Shown here one piece after another: positions 8,316-17,156 of a stretch of 64,000 bases of DNA. A program made the position numbers and the translations under genes. The notes beneath the pieces were generated by a model that worked only from the letters and a program-made list of their open reading frames with translations, did not search any database and had not been told where the DNA came from. Origin of the DNA: Rhizobium sp. CF080 (lineage in GTDB: Bacteria > Pseudomonadota > Alphaproteobacteria > Rhizobiales > Rhizobiaceae); assembly GCF_000282095.2 (NCBI RefSeq), contig NZ_AKKC02000009.1, positions 310,001-374,000 on the forward strand, given 5' to 3'. Numbering within the stretch: the first letter of the stretch is position 1; each line of letters starts with the position of its first letter.

Positions 8316-9512
8316 TCAATCGAAGAACGCCAGGTCGTCTTCGGACAGATAGCGCTTGGCCTTTTCGGGCACGAGGTCGACGCCCATGCCAGGCCGGTCG
8401 ATGACGTCGATGAAGCCGTCCCTGACGATCGTCTCCGGCAGGCCTTCGACGATGTCGTACCACCAGGCGGGGTCGCCGGTCGTGTATTCGAAGGCGACGA
8501 AATTGTTGGGGAGGGTGGCCGAGACCTGGATGAGGGCGGCGAGGCCGAGCAAGCCGTTCGCCGTTCCATGCGGCGCCATCAGGATCGAATGCAGGTCGGC
8601 ATATTCGGCGATCCATTTCAGTTCGGCGATGCCGCCGACATCGGCCGGGTCGGGACCGACCACATGGACCGCCTGGCCCTCGATCAGCTCCTTGAAGTTC
8701 TGCCGCAGATAGATCTGCTCGCCGGTATGGATCGGCGTCGTGCTCGTGCGGGTCAGTTCGCGATAGATGCCGGCGTTGACCCAGGGCGTATAGTCTCCCG
8801 AGAGCAGGTCTTCGACCCAGAGAAGATTGTAGGGTTCCAGCATGCGCACCAGCCGGATCGCGTCCGGAAGCATCCAGCCAGGCCCGCAATCGAGCGCGAG
8901 CCCGATGCCGTCGCCGGCGACTTCCTTCATCGCGGCGACGCAATCGACGAAATGCCGCAGGCCCTTTTCGGTGATCGGGCCGCGATCGAGCGCCCCGTGG
9001 AAGGGGCTCGCGTTCGGCTCGTGATAGTAAAAATTCTCGATCGCCCGTTTCATCGGCGAATGGAAGCCGATCGGTTGCTTGATGATGGTGAAGCCTTCGG
9101 GGAGCGCCATCATCTTCTTCAGGTCGTCGGCGAGGTCCTCCGGCCGGTGGTCGGCCAGCGGGAAGCGGATAGAACCGTTGTAGACGCGCACGCGGTCGCG
9201 CACCTTGCCGCCGAGAAGCTTGTAGACGGGCACGTTGGCGGCCTTGCCGGCAATGTCCCACAGCGCCATCTCGATGATACTGACGGCGGATCCCCAGGGC
9301 TTGAAGCCACCGCGCTGGCGGATCTTCAGCATGACGCGCTCGACATTGGTCGGGTCCTCGCCGATCAATGCCTCGCGGAAGGCGAGGATATGGGTCTTCA
9401 GGTAAGGCTTCCAGGTTTCAGCCTGGCCGTAGCCCGAAATGCCCTCGTCGGTGACGATCCGCACGATCGGGCTTTTGCCGATGACCGCGCATTTGAGATC
9501 GACGATCTTCAT
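8316..9512 (-). CDS. Enolase-superfamily (mandelate racemase/muconate lactonizing) sugar-acid dehydratase
   Basis: A 398-residue protein with an N-terminal capping domain and C-terminal TIM barrel. Recognisable elements are a catalytic Lys in I-I-K-Q-P, metal ligands in L-A-L-D-C-G, W-V-E-D-L and H-T-G-E-Q, and a late His in M-A-P-H-G-T-A-N-G. This residue pattern suggests abstraction of a proton alpha to a carboxylate followed by dehydration of an aldonic or uronic acid. The exact substrate cannot be read from sequence. It follows the iclR-type gene on the same strand by 30 bp, so the two form an operon. It is one of two paralogous superfamily members in the locus. Confidence 0.88.
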   Translation of the reverse strand: MKIVDLKCAVIGKSPIVRIVTDEGISGYGQAETWKPYLKTHILAFREALIGEDPTNVERVMLKIRQRGGFKPWGSAVSIIEMALWDIAGKAANVPVYKLLGGKVRDRVRVYNGSIRFPLADHRPEDLADDLKKMMALPEGFTIIKQPIGFHSPMKRAIENFYYHEPNASPFHGALDRGPITEKGLRHFVDCVAAMKEVAGDGIGLALDCGPGWMLPDAIRLVRMLEPYNLLWVEDLLSGDYTPWVNAGIYRELTRTSTTPIHTGEQIYLRQNFKELIEGQAVHVVGPDPADVGGIAELKWIAEYADLHSILMAPHGTANGLLGLAALIQVSATLPNNFVAFEYTTGDPAWWYDIVEGLPETIVRDGFIDVIDRPGMGVDLVPEKAKRYLSEDDLAFFD

Positions 9513-9542
9513 TTTTCCTCCCAGTCGACGTTTCGGTCCTGA

Positions 9543-10325
9543 TCAGACCGGCATTGCTTCGCTCATCGCCCGCGCCGCATCGATGGCGGCAAGCCGGATC
9601 TCCTCCATGCGGCTCGCCTCCGCGCCGGCCAGATAGGGAATGCTGATCGCCGCGACCACCCGCCCGGTCCTGTCCCGCACCGGGGCGGCAAAGGCCTGGA
9701 TGCTCGGCGCGTTCTCGCCCCTGTCCTGCGCCCAGCCCAGCCGCTTGATGCGGGTCAGTTCGGTCATCAGCCGTTTCGGATCGGTCAGCGATTTGGGCGT
9801 ATAGGCAACCAGCGGCTTTGCGAGCCAGGCGGCCAGCTCTTCGGGCGGCAGATGCGCCAGCAGCATCTTGCTGGCGGCGCCGGCATGGATCGGCATGCGC
9901 TGGCCTGGTGCCACCGTCAGAGCATATTGCCGACGGCCTTGCGCCGCTGCCAGAACCAGAATGCCGTCCTGATCGATGACCGACAGCTTGCTGCCTTCGC
10001 CGATCTCGGCCGAGAGCTTGTCTAGGAAGGGCTGCGCAAAGGCCGCGAGGTCGATCTCGCTGACGCCGCTTGCGACATGCGAGGCAAGCGACAGCAGCCG
10101 CCGCCCCAGATGATAGGCGCCCGCATCGTCCCTGCGGACCATGTCGTGGCCCTGCAGTGTGTTGACGATGCGATAGATGGTCGTGCGGGGCAGGGAGAGC
10201 AGGGCAGTCAGCTCCCGGATCGTGGCGCCGTTCGGCCGCCGCTCCAGTTGCCCGAGGACATCCATCATCCGGTCGATGACCGGGATCGTGTACTTCGACG
10301 CGCCGGCGTCACTCATTTGATCCAT
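9543..10325 (-). CDS. IclR-family transcriptional regulator
   Basis: A 260-residue regulator with an N-terminal winged helix (about residues 10-70: P-V-I-D-R-M-M-D-V-L-G-Q-L ... G-A-T-I-R-E-L-T-A-L-L-S-L-P-R-T-T-I-Y-R) and a C-terminal IclR effector domain ending R-A-M-S-E-A. The ATG at 10325 is preferred over an upstream frame extension that runs into the divergent promoter region. IclR proteins usually sense a pathway sugar acid or aromatic and control adjacent operons. It is divergent from the rraA-like operon and is the only local regulator, so it probably controls the whole 8.3-20.3 kb locus. Confidence 0.93.
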   Translation of the reverse strand: MDQMSDAGASKYTIPVIDRMMDVLGQLERRPNGATIRELTALLSLPRTTIYRIVNTLQGHDMVRRDDAGAYHLGRRLLSLASHVASGVSEIDLAAFAQPFLDKLSAEIGEGSKLSVIDQDGILVLAAAQGRRQYALTVAPGQRMPIHAGAASKMLLAHLPPEELAAWLAKPLVAYTPKSLTDPKRLMTELTRIKRLGWAQDRGENAPSIQAFAAPVRDRTGRVVAAISIPYLAGAEASRMEEIRLAAIDAARAMSEAMPV

Positions 10326-10340
10326 GGAATATGTTCGTCG

Positions 10341-10370
10341 TTGACAATCGGTTCGGCATCTTCCTATCAT
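10341..10370 (+). promoter_or_regulatory. Sigma70-like promoter of the rraA-VOC-dehydratase operon
   Basis: TTGACA at 10341-10346 and TATCAT at 10365-10370 are separated by 18 bp, upstream of the rraA-like gene. The decamer TTGACAATCG beginning here recurs at 12859-12868 before uxuA. Confidence 0.55.
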
Positions 10371-10376
10371 GCATTA

Positions 10377-10395
10377 TTGAACTTCGGAAGTTCAA
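10377..10395. promoter_or_regulatory. Probable IclR operator (perfect inverted repeat)
   Basis: TTGAACTTC-G-GAAGTTCAA is a perfect 9-1-9 inverted repeat between the divergent iclR-type and rraA-type genes, just after the candidate -10 element. Position and symmetry suit a repressor site. It overlaps the 12-mer TTCAAATATGAA at 10391-10402, which is found again upstream of uxuA. Confidence 0.65.
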
Positions 10396-10470
10396 ATATG
10401 AATTTGCTTGGTATTCTTTTGGAGGGATGAGCAGGTTCGAATTGGGTTTCTGCTGGAGGAGGCAGACCAC

Positions 10471-11166
10471 ATGGACAGAGATTCCGCAGCGATCGCGGCA
10501 AAGGCCGCGCGCTTCAACAAGCTCTACACCGCTGCCGTCTACGACATTCTCGACGAAATGGGGCTTCCGCATCAATGCATGGATCTCGACATCCGGGCGC
10601 TGGATCGCGGCATGCGGATCGCCGGACCCGCCTTCACCGTCGCCTGTACGGCGGACATGCGCACCGACGACGAATACGACAATGAAGAGGTGAAGACCTT
10701 CACCTTCTTCCGGCGGATGTATTCCGGCTGCGTCGTGCTGATTTCGGCGGCCGGGGAGCGCAAGGCCGGTCACTGGGGCGAGCTGATGAGCACCGGCGCG
10801 AAGAGCAAGGGTGCGGTCGGCGTCGTTGTCGATGGCGGCATCCGCGACGGCAATATCCTGATGGGCATGGAGAACTGGCCCGTCTTCACCCGCTATCTTT
10901 CCCCGATCGAATCCCGACAGCGAACCCGTATCAGCGGCATCGAGGTGCCGATCGCCGTCACCGGTACCCTGACCTCGCAGATACGGGTCGATCCCGGCGA
11001 CTGGATCTTCGGCGATATGGACGGCGTGATCGTCATTCCCGCCGACAAGGTGGATGCGGTGCTCGACCGCGCCGAAGAGATCATGGGCATAGAGAACCGC
11101 TCGCGCAACGAGATCCGTGCGGGCGCCGACGTTGCCGATGTCTATGCCAAATACGGCCGCCTCTAA
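10471..11166 (+). CDS. RraA-like protein (HMG/CHA aldolase family)
   Basis: A 231-residue protein of the RraA/4-hydroxy-4-methyl-2-oxoglutarate aldolase fold. The diagnostic V-D-G-G-I-R-D motif is present in the middle, followed by a V-P-I-A-V-T-G block and D-G-V-I-V-I-P. Family enzymes are metal-dependent aldolases or oxaloacetate decarboxylases acting on 2-keto acids; some relatives only inhibit RNase E. In this catabolic setting, aldol cleavage of a 2-keto sugar acid is the likely job. The ATG at 10471 is chosen because GGAGGAGG lies just upstream, and an upstream in-frame ATG overlaps the operator. It is the first gene of a + strand operon. Confidence 0.85.
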   Translation: MDRDSAAIAAKAARFNKLYTAAVYDILDEMGLPHQCMDLDIRALDRGMRIAGPAFTVACTADMRTDDEYDNEEVKTFTFFRRMYSGCVVLISAAGERKAGHWGELMSTGAKSKGAVGVVVDGGIRDGNILMGMENWPVFTRYLSPIESRQRTRISGIEVPIAVTGTLTSQIRVDPGDWIFGDMDGVIVIPADKVDAVLDRAEEIMGIENRSRNEIRAGADVADVYAKYGRL

Positions 11167-11180
11167 CCGGAGACATTCTC

Positions 11181-11618
11181 ATGCTGACCGTTTCGTCGAT
11201 CGCCCATGTGGCCATTCGCGTCAAGGATATCGATCGTACCCTCGACTTCTATGTCAACAAGCTCGGCTTTTCCGAAATGATGCGCCTCGACCGCGAGGGC
11301 CGGCTCTGGCTGGTCTATCTGCGCATCACCGATGATCAGTATCTCGAAATCTTCCCGGAAGGCGAGGGCGACAAGGCGGCCGAGCGCGAGGCGGTCGGTT
11401 ACAATCATCTGTGCCTTGCCGTGCCGGATATCCAGAAGACCGTGGCCGAACTCGATGCGCTCGGCATCGAGCGCATCCGGCCGACAATCAAGGCGGCCGA
11501 CAACAACTGGCAGACCTGGATCGAGGATCCGGACGGGCACCGCATCGAGTTGATGCAGATGGCCGATGACAGCCTGCAGTTCGAGGCGATCAAGCGGCTG
11601 AAGGCGCAGGCCCGATAG
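11181..11618 (+). CDS. VOC-superfamily (glyoxalase/bleomycin-resistance fold) protein
   Basis: A 145-residue single-domain VOC protein with two beta-alpha-beta-beta-beta modules. Metal-ligand positions look intact: H-V-A-I-R-V at the N-terminus, Y-L-E-I-F in the first module, Y-N-H-L-C-L at the start of the second and H-R-I-E-L near the end. Such proteins are lactoylglutathione lyases, epimerases or dioxygenases; the substrate is unknown. It sits 14 bp after the RraA-like gene and ~50 bp before a dehydratase, so a pathway isomerase or epimerase is a reasonable inference. Confidence 0.85.
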   Translation: MLTVSSIAHVAIRVKDIDRTLDFYVNKLGFSEMMRLDREGRLWLVYLRITDDQYLEIFPEGEGDKAAEREAVGYNHLCLAVPDIQKTVAELDALGIERIRPTIKAADNNWQTWIEDPDGHRIELMQMADDSLQFEAIKRLKAQAR

Positions 11619-11668
11619 TCATAGGCAAATAACGAGGGGGCAGGCACCGGCCTGCCAGGAGGAACCTC

Positions 11669-12847
11669 ATGAGGATCGTGCAGCAGAAGATCTTTGTTGC
11701 GAATGTGTCCCGCACCAATTTCGTCTTCGTCAAACTCTATACGGATGAGGGCTACGAAGGTGTCGGCGAGGCGACGCTGGAGTGGAAGACGAAGACCATC
11801 GTATCGGCGCTGGAAGAGCTTGAGCGCGTGCTGATCGGCCGCAATCCGTTCGAGGTCGATGCGATCGTCGAGCAGTTGCACCGGGACTCCTATTGGCGGA
11901 CGGGGGCCGTGTTCCGCACGGCGCTCGGCGCCATCGAAGCGGCTCTGCTGGACATCAAGGGCAAGGCGCTCGGCGTGCCGGTCTTCGAGCTGCTCGGCGG
12001 CAAATACCGGGATCGCGTCGAATGCTACGCCAATCATTGGTTCTTCGGCGCGGTGACGCCCGATCAATATGCCGAGAATGCGCGCAAGGCCGTCGCCATG
12101 GGCTACCGCGCCCTCAAATGGGATCCTTTCGACGTCGCCGACCTGGAAATGAACCGCAAGCAGCGCCGCCAGACGATCGATATCGTCGCGGCTGTCCGCG
12201 ATGCGGTCGGCCCCGATGTCGACCTGATGCTCGACGTCCACGGCCGGCTCAACGTGCCGACGGCGATCGCCATGTGCCGGGAACTGGCGCCTTTTGACCT
12301 GAGGTGGATCGAGGAGCCGACGCCACCCGAGAGCATCGATGCGCTGGTGGATGTGCGCGAGAAAAGCCCGGTGCCGATTGCTGCCGGTGAGCGCTGGTAC
12401 GAGCCCGGCAAGTTCCTCGAGGCGCTGAACAAGAAGGCGGTCGATATCCTGCAGCCGGACGTCTCGCATGCGGGCGGGCTCGGAGAAACGAAGCGCATTT
12501 CGCATATGGCGCATCACCATCTGATCCCGATCGCGCCGCATAATCCGGTCGGTCCGGTGATGAACGCGATGACGCTGCATATGTCTGTCGCCATCCCGAA
12601 TTTCTCGATCTTCGAGACCGTTTCGGTGGATGTGCCGTGGCGCAAGGAACTGGTGCGGGAAACCCTGCAGTTCGAGGACGGGGCAATCCTGGCGCCGACC
12701 GCGCCGGGGCTCGGGGTGGAACTCATCGAGGAGGCCTGCGGCCGCTACCCTTATGCGCCCTACAATGTGCCGCTGTTCGACGGCAGCATGAACACCAGCG
12801 GCGTTGCCACGGGCGCGGCAACGCTGAAGGACGGCACACGCTCATGA
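11669..12847 (+). CDS. Enolase-superfamily dehydratase, galactonate-dehydratase-like
   Basis: A 392-residue mandelate racemase/MLE-family enzyme with features of D-galactonate/aldonate dehydratases. The DVH motif (L-M-L-D-V-H-G-R) supplies a metal-ligand Asp plus the catalytic His typical of galactonate dehydratase. It is followed by R-W-I-E-E-P, A-A-G-E-R-W and the general-base His in I-A-P-H-N-P-V-G. Expected chemistry is removal of water from an aldonate to give a 2-keto-3-deoxy acid. The C-terminal tail after about residue 365 is Thr/Gly/Ala-rich. It differs from the first superfamily member at 8.3 kb, which lacks DVH. An internal promoter lies between this gene and uxuA. Confidence 0.9.
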   Translation: MRIVQQKIFVANVSRTNFVFVKLYTDEGYEGVGEATLEWKTKTIVSALEELERVLIGRNPFEVDAIVEQLHRDSYWRTGAVFRTALGAIEAALLDIKGKALGVPVFELLGGKYRDRVECYANHWFFGAVTPDQYAENARKAVAMGYRALKWDPFDVADLEMNRKQRRQTIDIVAAVRDAVGPDVDLMLDVHGRLNVPTAIAMCRELAPFDLRWIEEPTPPESIDALVDVREKSPVPIAAGERWYEPGKFLEALNKKAVDILQPDVSHAGGLGETKRISHMAHHHLIPIAPHNPVGPVMNAMTLHMSVAIPNFSIFETVSVDVPWRKELVRETLQFEDGAILAPTAPGLGVELIEEACGRYPYAPYNVPLFDGSMNTSGVATGAATLKDGTRS

Positions 12848-12858
12848 GGCCGGAACAA

Positions 12859-12918
12859 TTGACAATCGAGGCTTCTTGGCGCAAGTTATATTGCGAATTG
12901 GCGACATTCAAATATGAA
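12859..12918 (+). promoter_or_regulatory. Promoter/operator region of the uxuA-ABC operon, copy of the rraA control region
   Basis: TTGACAATCG (12859-12868) and TTCAAATATGAA (12907-12918) repeat exactly two motifs of the rraA promoter region (10341-10350 and 10391-10402). Their spacing is almost the same, 48 versus 50 bp. The intervening sequence also shares a TATTG-x-GAA-like core. This supports common control of the two units, most likely by the local IclR-type protein. Confidence 0.6.
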
Positions 12919-12959
12919 CTAGCCGGCGGCAAAGCCGGGCGTCAATCGGGGAGGGTAAC

Positions 12960-14093
12960 GTGCGGGTAGGTCTGACCCTGTTCGGCGATCATCTGTCGGA
13001 GGATGGCGCGCGTTATGCGAGCCAGCTCGGCGTCGGCGATGTCGTCGTTCACCTGACCCAATATGCCCGCAACGCCGATAACAGCGCATACCGTAACGGC
13101 GGTGTCGGCCCCATCAATGGCGAATGCATCGACGTGCCGCTCTGGACATACGACCATATGGCCGGCGTCGTCGCGATGCTGGCAAGGCACGGGCTCAAGG
13201 TCGCGGCGATGGAAAACCTGTCGCCGAATTTCTGGTCGGACATCCTGCTGGACGGGCCGAAGAAACACGAGCAGATGGACGGGTTGAAGCAGCTCGTCCG
13301 CGACGCCGGAAGAGCGGGCATCCCGGTCATCGGCTACAATTTTTCGATTGCCGGGGTCTGGGGCTGGCAGCGCAAGCGTGTCGCCCGGGGCGGGGCGATG
13401 ACCGCGGTGTTCTTCGGCGACGAATTCGATACGGACACGCCGATGCCGGACGGAATGCTCTGGAACATGCGGTACCGCGATCCCATCGCAGGGGCTGCGC
13501 CGATCAGCGTCAGCGAGCGGGATCTCTGGTCGCGCCTCGAATGGTTCCTGAAGGAACTCGTGCCTGTCGCGGAAAAGGCGAATGTCCGGCTGGCGGCCCA
13601 TCCCGACGATCCGCCGGTGGAGCGGCTGCGCGGCAATGCGCGTCTCGTCAACGCCCACGCGAAATACCAGCGGCTGCTGGACATCGCGCCGAGCCCGGCC
13701 AACGCGCTGGAGTTCTGCGTCGGTTCGCTGCAGGAAATGGTCGATGGCGACGTCTACGAAACGACCCGCCATTTCGCGCGACTGGGCGCGATTGCTTATG
13801 TGCATTTCCGCAACGTCCGCGGCAAGGTCCCCCACTATGTCGAGACCTTCGTCGATGATGGCGATGTCGAGATGGCGGAAATCGTTCGGGTCCTGAGGGA
13901 CGAGGGTTTTGACGGGGTGATGGTTCCCGATCACGTCCCCGATCTCGATTGCCCGGCCCCGTGGCATGCGGGCAATGCCTATACGATCGGCTTCATGAAG
14001 GCCCTGACAATGAACGCCCATGCGCTGGGGCCGGCGCGTTCGCAGGATGTCGCGCATTTTGGGAGAGCAAGGCAGGCCGCAGCATCGCGGTGA
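12960..14093 (+). CDS. uxuA: Mannonate dehydratase (UxuA family)
   Basis: A 377-residue xylose-isomerase-like TIM barrel of the UxuA family, which converts D-mannonate to 2-keto-3-deoxygluconate. Family segments seen are A-A-M-E-N-L-S-P, G-Y-N-F-S, A-A-H-P-D-D-P-P (metal ligand His/Asp region), H-F-R-N-V-R-G and V-P-D-H-V-P near the end. Start is GTG at 12960, after a G-A-G-G ribosome site. The last ~40 residues after G-N-A-Y-T-I-G-F-M-K-A are atypical, Ala/Arg-rich tail. It follows its own promoter and precedes the ABC transporter genes, linking uptake to dehydration. Confidence 0.88.
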   Translation: MRVGLTLFGDHLSEDGARYASQLGVGDVVVHLTQYARNADNSAYRNGGVGPINGECIDVPLWTYDHMAGVVAMLARHGLKVAAMENLSPNFWSDILLDGPKKHEQMDGLKQLVRDAGRAGIPVIGYNFSIAGVWGWQRKRVARGGAMTAVFFGDEFDTDTPMPDGMLWNMRYRDPIAGAAPISVSERDLWSRLEWFLKELVPVAEKANVRLAAHPDDPPVERLRGNARLVNAHAKYQRLLDIAPSPANALEFCVGSLQEMVDGDVYETTRHFARLGAIAYVHFRNVRGKVPHYVETFVDDGDVEMAEIVRVLRDEGFDGVMVPDHVPDLDCPAPWHAGNAYTIGFMKALTMNAHALGPARSQDVAHFGRARQAAASR

Positions 14094-14151
14094 ACCAATC
14101 CGGTGGAGGCCGGTCGGGAAAAGTGCGGCATGGAGCCGTGCGGAGGAGGAG

Positions 14152-15372
14152 ATGATGATGAAATTCAAGACGCTGGCCGTCATGGCCACGGCAATGACGA
14201 TGCTGACGAGCGGCGTGGCACTGGCCGGCGAGGTCGTCTGGTGGACGCCTAACTTCAACGAGGCGCGGGCACGCGAGCTCGTCACCAAGTTCGAACAGGC
14301 TAATCAGGGCATCAAGGTCAAGCTCGAGATCACCACGACCGACGGCCTGCCGCAGCGCGTCCTGACCGCCCTGCAATCCGGTGCCGCACCCGACATCATC
14401 GACGTCCAGCACGCCTGGGTGAACGGTTATGCCCAGAACGGCCTGGTCGTTGCGGTCGATGACGTGTTGAAGGACCGCGAGGACTATATTCCCGCGTCGC
14501 TGGATTATGGCACCTGGAACAGCAAGCTCTGGGCCATTCCGTATCGCATCGAGACCCATGCGGTCATCTATAACAAAGGCGCGTTCAAGGATGCCGGCCT
14601 CGATCCGGCCAAGCCGCCGCAGACCTGGGACGAACTGGTTGCCGCTGCCAAGACGCTGTCGAAGGGCAAGGTTTCCGGTTTTGCCATCACCGGTGGCGGT
14701 GAAGTCGGCAATACGATCTTCCGGTCGCTGCCCTTCATCTGGATGAACGGAGGCGATATCATCTCTGCGGATGGCAAGAAGGCGGTCGTCAACCAGCCGG
14801 CGGCCGTGGCTGCGGTCAAGTTCTATACGGACTTCTTCAAGAACAAGCAGTCGCCGGCCTCGACGCTCGAAAACGACGGCACCGCAAACCGCCGGCTGTT
14901 CATTGCCGAGACGGTTGCCGCCTATCAGTCCGGCCAGTTCGACGTCGCGTCGATCAAGAAGGAAAATCCGAAAATCGATATCGGCGTGATGCAGATCCCG
15001 CATCCGGCAGGCAAGCCGACCGCCGCACTCCTCGGCGGCTGGAGTTTCGTCATCCCGTCCTCGGCCAAGAACCAGACCGAGGCCAAGAAACTCGTCGCGT
15101 TCCTTGCCGAGGCGCCGAACCAGGGCGCTCTGACGGATACGTTCCCGGCTCGCAAATCCGCCATGTCGCTGCCGCGCTTCAGCGACCCGATCCTGACGGT
15201 GTTCAAGGAAATGCTGCCCTATGGCCGCGCCGCGCCGAACAACAAGAACTGGGTGCAGATCACTCAGGCCTATTTCGACGGCATCCAGCGCATCCTTCTC
15301 GGTGACGAGGACGTGCAGAAGGCCATGGACGGAGCAGCCAAGGACATCCAGGCGCTGCTCGACCAGAAATAG
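14152..15372 (+). CDS. Carbohydrate ABC transporter substrate-binding protein (CUT1)
   Basis: A ~406-residue periplasmic binding protein of the extracellular solute-binding family 1. It has a signal peptide of about 24 residues ending G-V-A-L-A before mature G-E-V-V-W-W-T-P. The body has the usual D-I-I-D-V-Q, Y-N-K-G-A-F and P-A-R-K-S segments. Three consecutive ATG codons (14152, 14155, 14158) follow a GGAGGAGG site, so the exact start is uncertain by two residues; frame extension upstream overlaps uxuA and is not coding-like. With the next two permeases and the ATPase at 18 kb it forms a full importer for the sugar or sugar acid used by this locus. Confidence 0.92.
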   Translation: MMMKFKTLAVMATAMTMLTSGVALAGEVVWWTPNFNEARARELVTKFEQANQGIKVKLEITTTDGLPQRVLTALQSGAAPDIIDVQHAWVNGYAQNGLVVAVDDVLKDREDYIPASLDYGTWNSKLWAIPYRIETHAVIYNKGAFKDAGLDPAKPPQTWDELVAAAKTLSKGKVSGFAITGGGEVGNTIFRSLPFIWMNGGDIISADGKKAVVNQPAAVAAVKFYTDFFKNKQSPASTLENDGTANRRLFIAETVAAYQSGQFDVASIKKENPKIDIGVMQIPHPAGKPTAALLGGWSFVIPSSAKNQTEAKKLVAFLAEAPNQGALTDTFPARKSAMSLPRFSDPILTVFKEMLPYGRAAPNNKNWVQITQAYFDGIQRILLGDEDVQKAMDGAAKDIQALLDQK

Positions 15373-15448
15373 CTGTGCCCATCACTCCGGGGAAAACACC
15401 TTTCCCCGGAGCATGAATTCCACCCGATGTCGTTCAAGGAACCCGCAG

Positions 15449-16309
15449 ATGGACCGCAATTCGACGGGCCTCGTTTTCGTATTGCCGGCGCTGATCGTGC
15501 TGGCGATGCTGATCGCCTATCCCGTTGCCTATACCGGTCTGTTGAGTGTGACCGACAGGCAGGGCGCCTTTGTCGGCCTCACCAATTTCAAGGCGGTGCT
15601 TTCGGCCCGCGCCACACCGCAGGCATTCTGGAACACTATCTGGTTCGTCGGCGGCTCGATCGTCTTCCAGGTCATCCTCGGGACGGCAACCGCCATCCTG
15701 CTCAACCAGAACTTCATCGGCCGCGGCATCGTGCGCTCGATCACGCTCATTCCCTGGGTCGTTCCGGGCATTGTCGCGGCGACCACCTGGGCATGGATGT
15801 TCCATACGGAATTCGGCATCATCAACTATATGATGACCGGTTCCGGCATCATTCCGGAGCCGATCGGCTGGCTGACCAACGGCAATACCGTGATGCCGGT
15901 GCTGATCGCCATCAACGTCTGGAAGCTCTTCCCCTTCGTGGCGATCATGGTGCTGGCCGGCCTGCAGTCGATCCCCAACGACCTTTATGAAGCCGCGCGC
16001 GTCGACGGCGCCAATTTCTGGCAGGAAGTCCGCTTCATCATGATCCCGCAGGTGCGGTCCGTCATCGTGGCGGTGACCCTGCTCCTGGTGATCTGGGGCC
16101 TCAATTCGATCACCATCATCTATGCGATCACCCGCGGCGGGCCGGCCAACCGGACGCTGATCACGCCGATCCAGATTTTCCGCCTGGCGTTCGAAAGCAC
16201 CCAGTTCAACCAGGCGGCAGCGCTTTCGGTGATCTTCTTCGCCGTCGCGCTCGTCATCGTCATCATCTACATCAGGGCGCTCGCCTCGACGCCGGGAGAG
16301 GCCAAATGA
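15449..16309 (+). CDS. Sugar ABC transporter permease (MalF/UgpA type)
   Basis: A 286-residue inner-membrane permease with about six transmembrane helices. It carries the binding-protein-dependent transport EAA loop E-A-A-R-V-D-G-A in the second half. The start is placed at the ATG at 15449 (MDRNSTGLVF), because the first membrane helix begins directly after it; the frame is open further upstream but the extra sequence is out of character. A 75 bp gap follows the binding-protein gene, and the stop overlaps the next permease by ATGA. Confidence 0.92.
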   Translation: MDRNSTGLVFVLPALIVLAMLIAYPVAYTGLLSVTDRQGAFVGLTNFKAVLSARATPQAFWNTIWFVGGSIVFQVILGTATAILLNQNFIGRGIVRSITLIPWVVPGIVAATTWAWMFHTEFGIINYMMTGSGIIPEPIGWLTNGNTVMPVLIAINVWKLFPFVAIMVLAGLQSIPNDLYEAARVDGANFWQEVRFIMIPQVRSVIVAVTLLLVIWGLNSITIIYAITRGGPANRTLITPIQIFRLAFESTQFNQAAALSVIFFAVALVIVIIYIRALASTPGEAK

Positions 16310-17154
16310 GCGACGCCAGCACCCTCAAGAGAACGGGCCTGCCGCTGCCGATCACCATCATCGGCGCGGTGATCGTCGTCCTCATCTGCCTCTTCCCGTT
16401 CATGTGGATGGGCGTCTCGTCGATCAAGACGCTGCCGGAGCTCTATACCGTTCCGCCGATCTGGTGGCCGGAGACGCCGACGCTCGGCAACTATTACAAG
16501 GTCCTCTTCGAGAGCAATATTCCGCGCTATTTCCTCAACAGCGTCATCATTTCCGTCGGCTCCACGTTCCTGGCGCTGATCCTGGCGATCTTTGCGTCCT
16601 ATGGCTTTGCGCGTTTCGATTTTCGCGGAAAACCGCTGCTGCAGAGTTTCGTGCTGATCGGCCAGCTCTTGCCGACAGCGGCGATCATCGTGCCGCTGTT
16701 CATCACGCTGCGGGTGCTCGGCCTCGTGAACACCTACTGGGGCCTGATCCTCGTCTACATGATCATTACCCTGCCGCTCTCGGTCTGGATGCTGACCTCC
16801 TATTTCAAGGCGATCCCGGTGGAGCTCGAGGAGGCGGCGATCATCGACGGGTCGTCGCGGCTCGGCATCCTCTTCCGCATCACGCTGCCGCTGTCGACGC
16901 CCGGCATCGTCGCGGTCATCGTCTATGCCTTCGTCACCACCTGGAACGAGTTCGTCTTCGCGCTTTGCTTTGCGACCGACTCCTCTGTGAAGACCCTGCC
17001 GATCGGACTTGCGGAATTCTCCACCGAGTTCAACACCGACTGGGGTGCGGTCATGGCCGCCTCGGTCGTCATGACGCTGCCGATCGCGATGCTGTTCTTC
17101 TCGATGCAGCGGCTGTTCGTCGGTGGCCTCACCGCTGGCGCCACGAAAGGATAA
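16306..17154 (+). CDS. Sugar ABC transporter permease (MalG/UgpE type)
   Basis: A 282-residue second permease subunit with six predicted membrane helices and the EAA loop E-E-A-A-I-I-D-G-S. It overlaps the preceding permease by four bases (ATGA), a sign of translational coupling. The residues F-P-F-M-W-M near the N-terminus and the W-G-A-V-M-A-A motif near the end are typical of the CUT1 G-type subunit. Confidence 0.93.
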   Translation: MSDASTLKRTGLPLPITIIGAVIVVLICLFPFMWMGVSSIKTLPELYTVPPIWWPETPTLGNYYKVLFESNIPRYFLNSVIISVGSTFLALILAIFASYGFARFDFRGKPLLQSFVLIGQLLPTAAIIVPLFITLRVLGLVNTYWGLILVYMIITLPLSVWMLTSYFKAIPVELEEAAIIDGSSRLGILFRITLPLSTPGIVAVIVYAFVTTWNEFVFALCFATDSSVKTLPIGLAEFSTEFNTDWGAVMAASVVMTLPIAMLFFSMQRLFVGGLTAGATKG

Positions 17155-17156
17155 TC

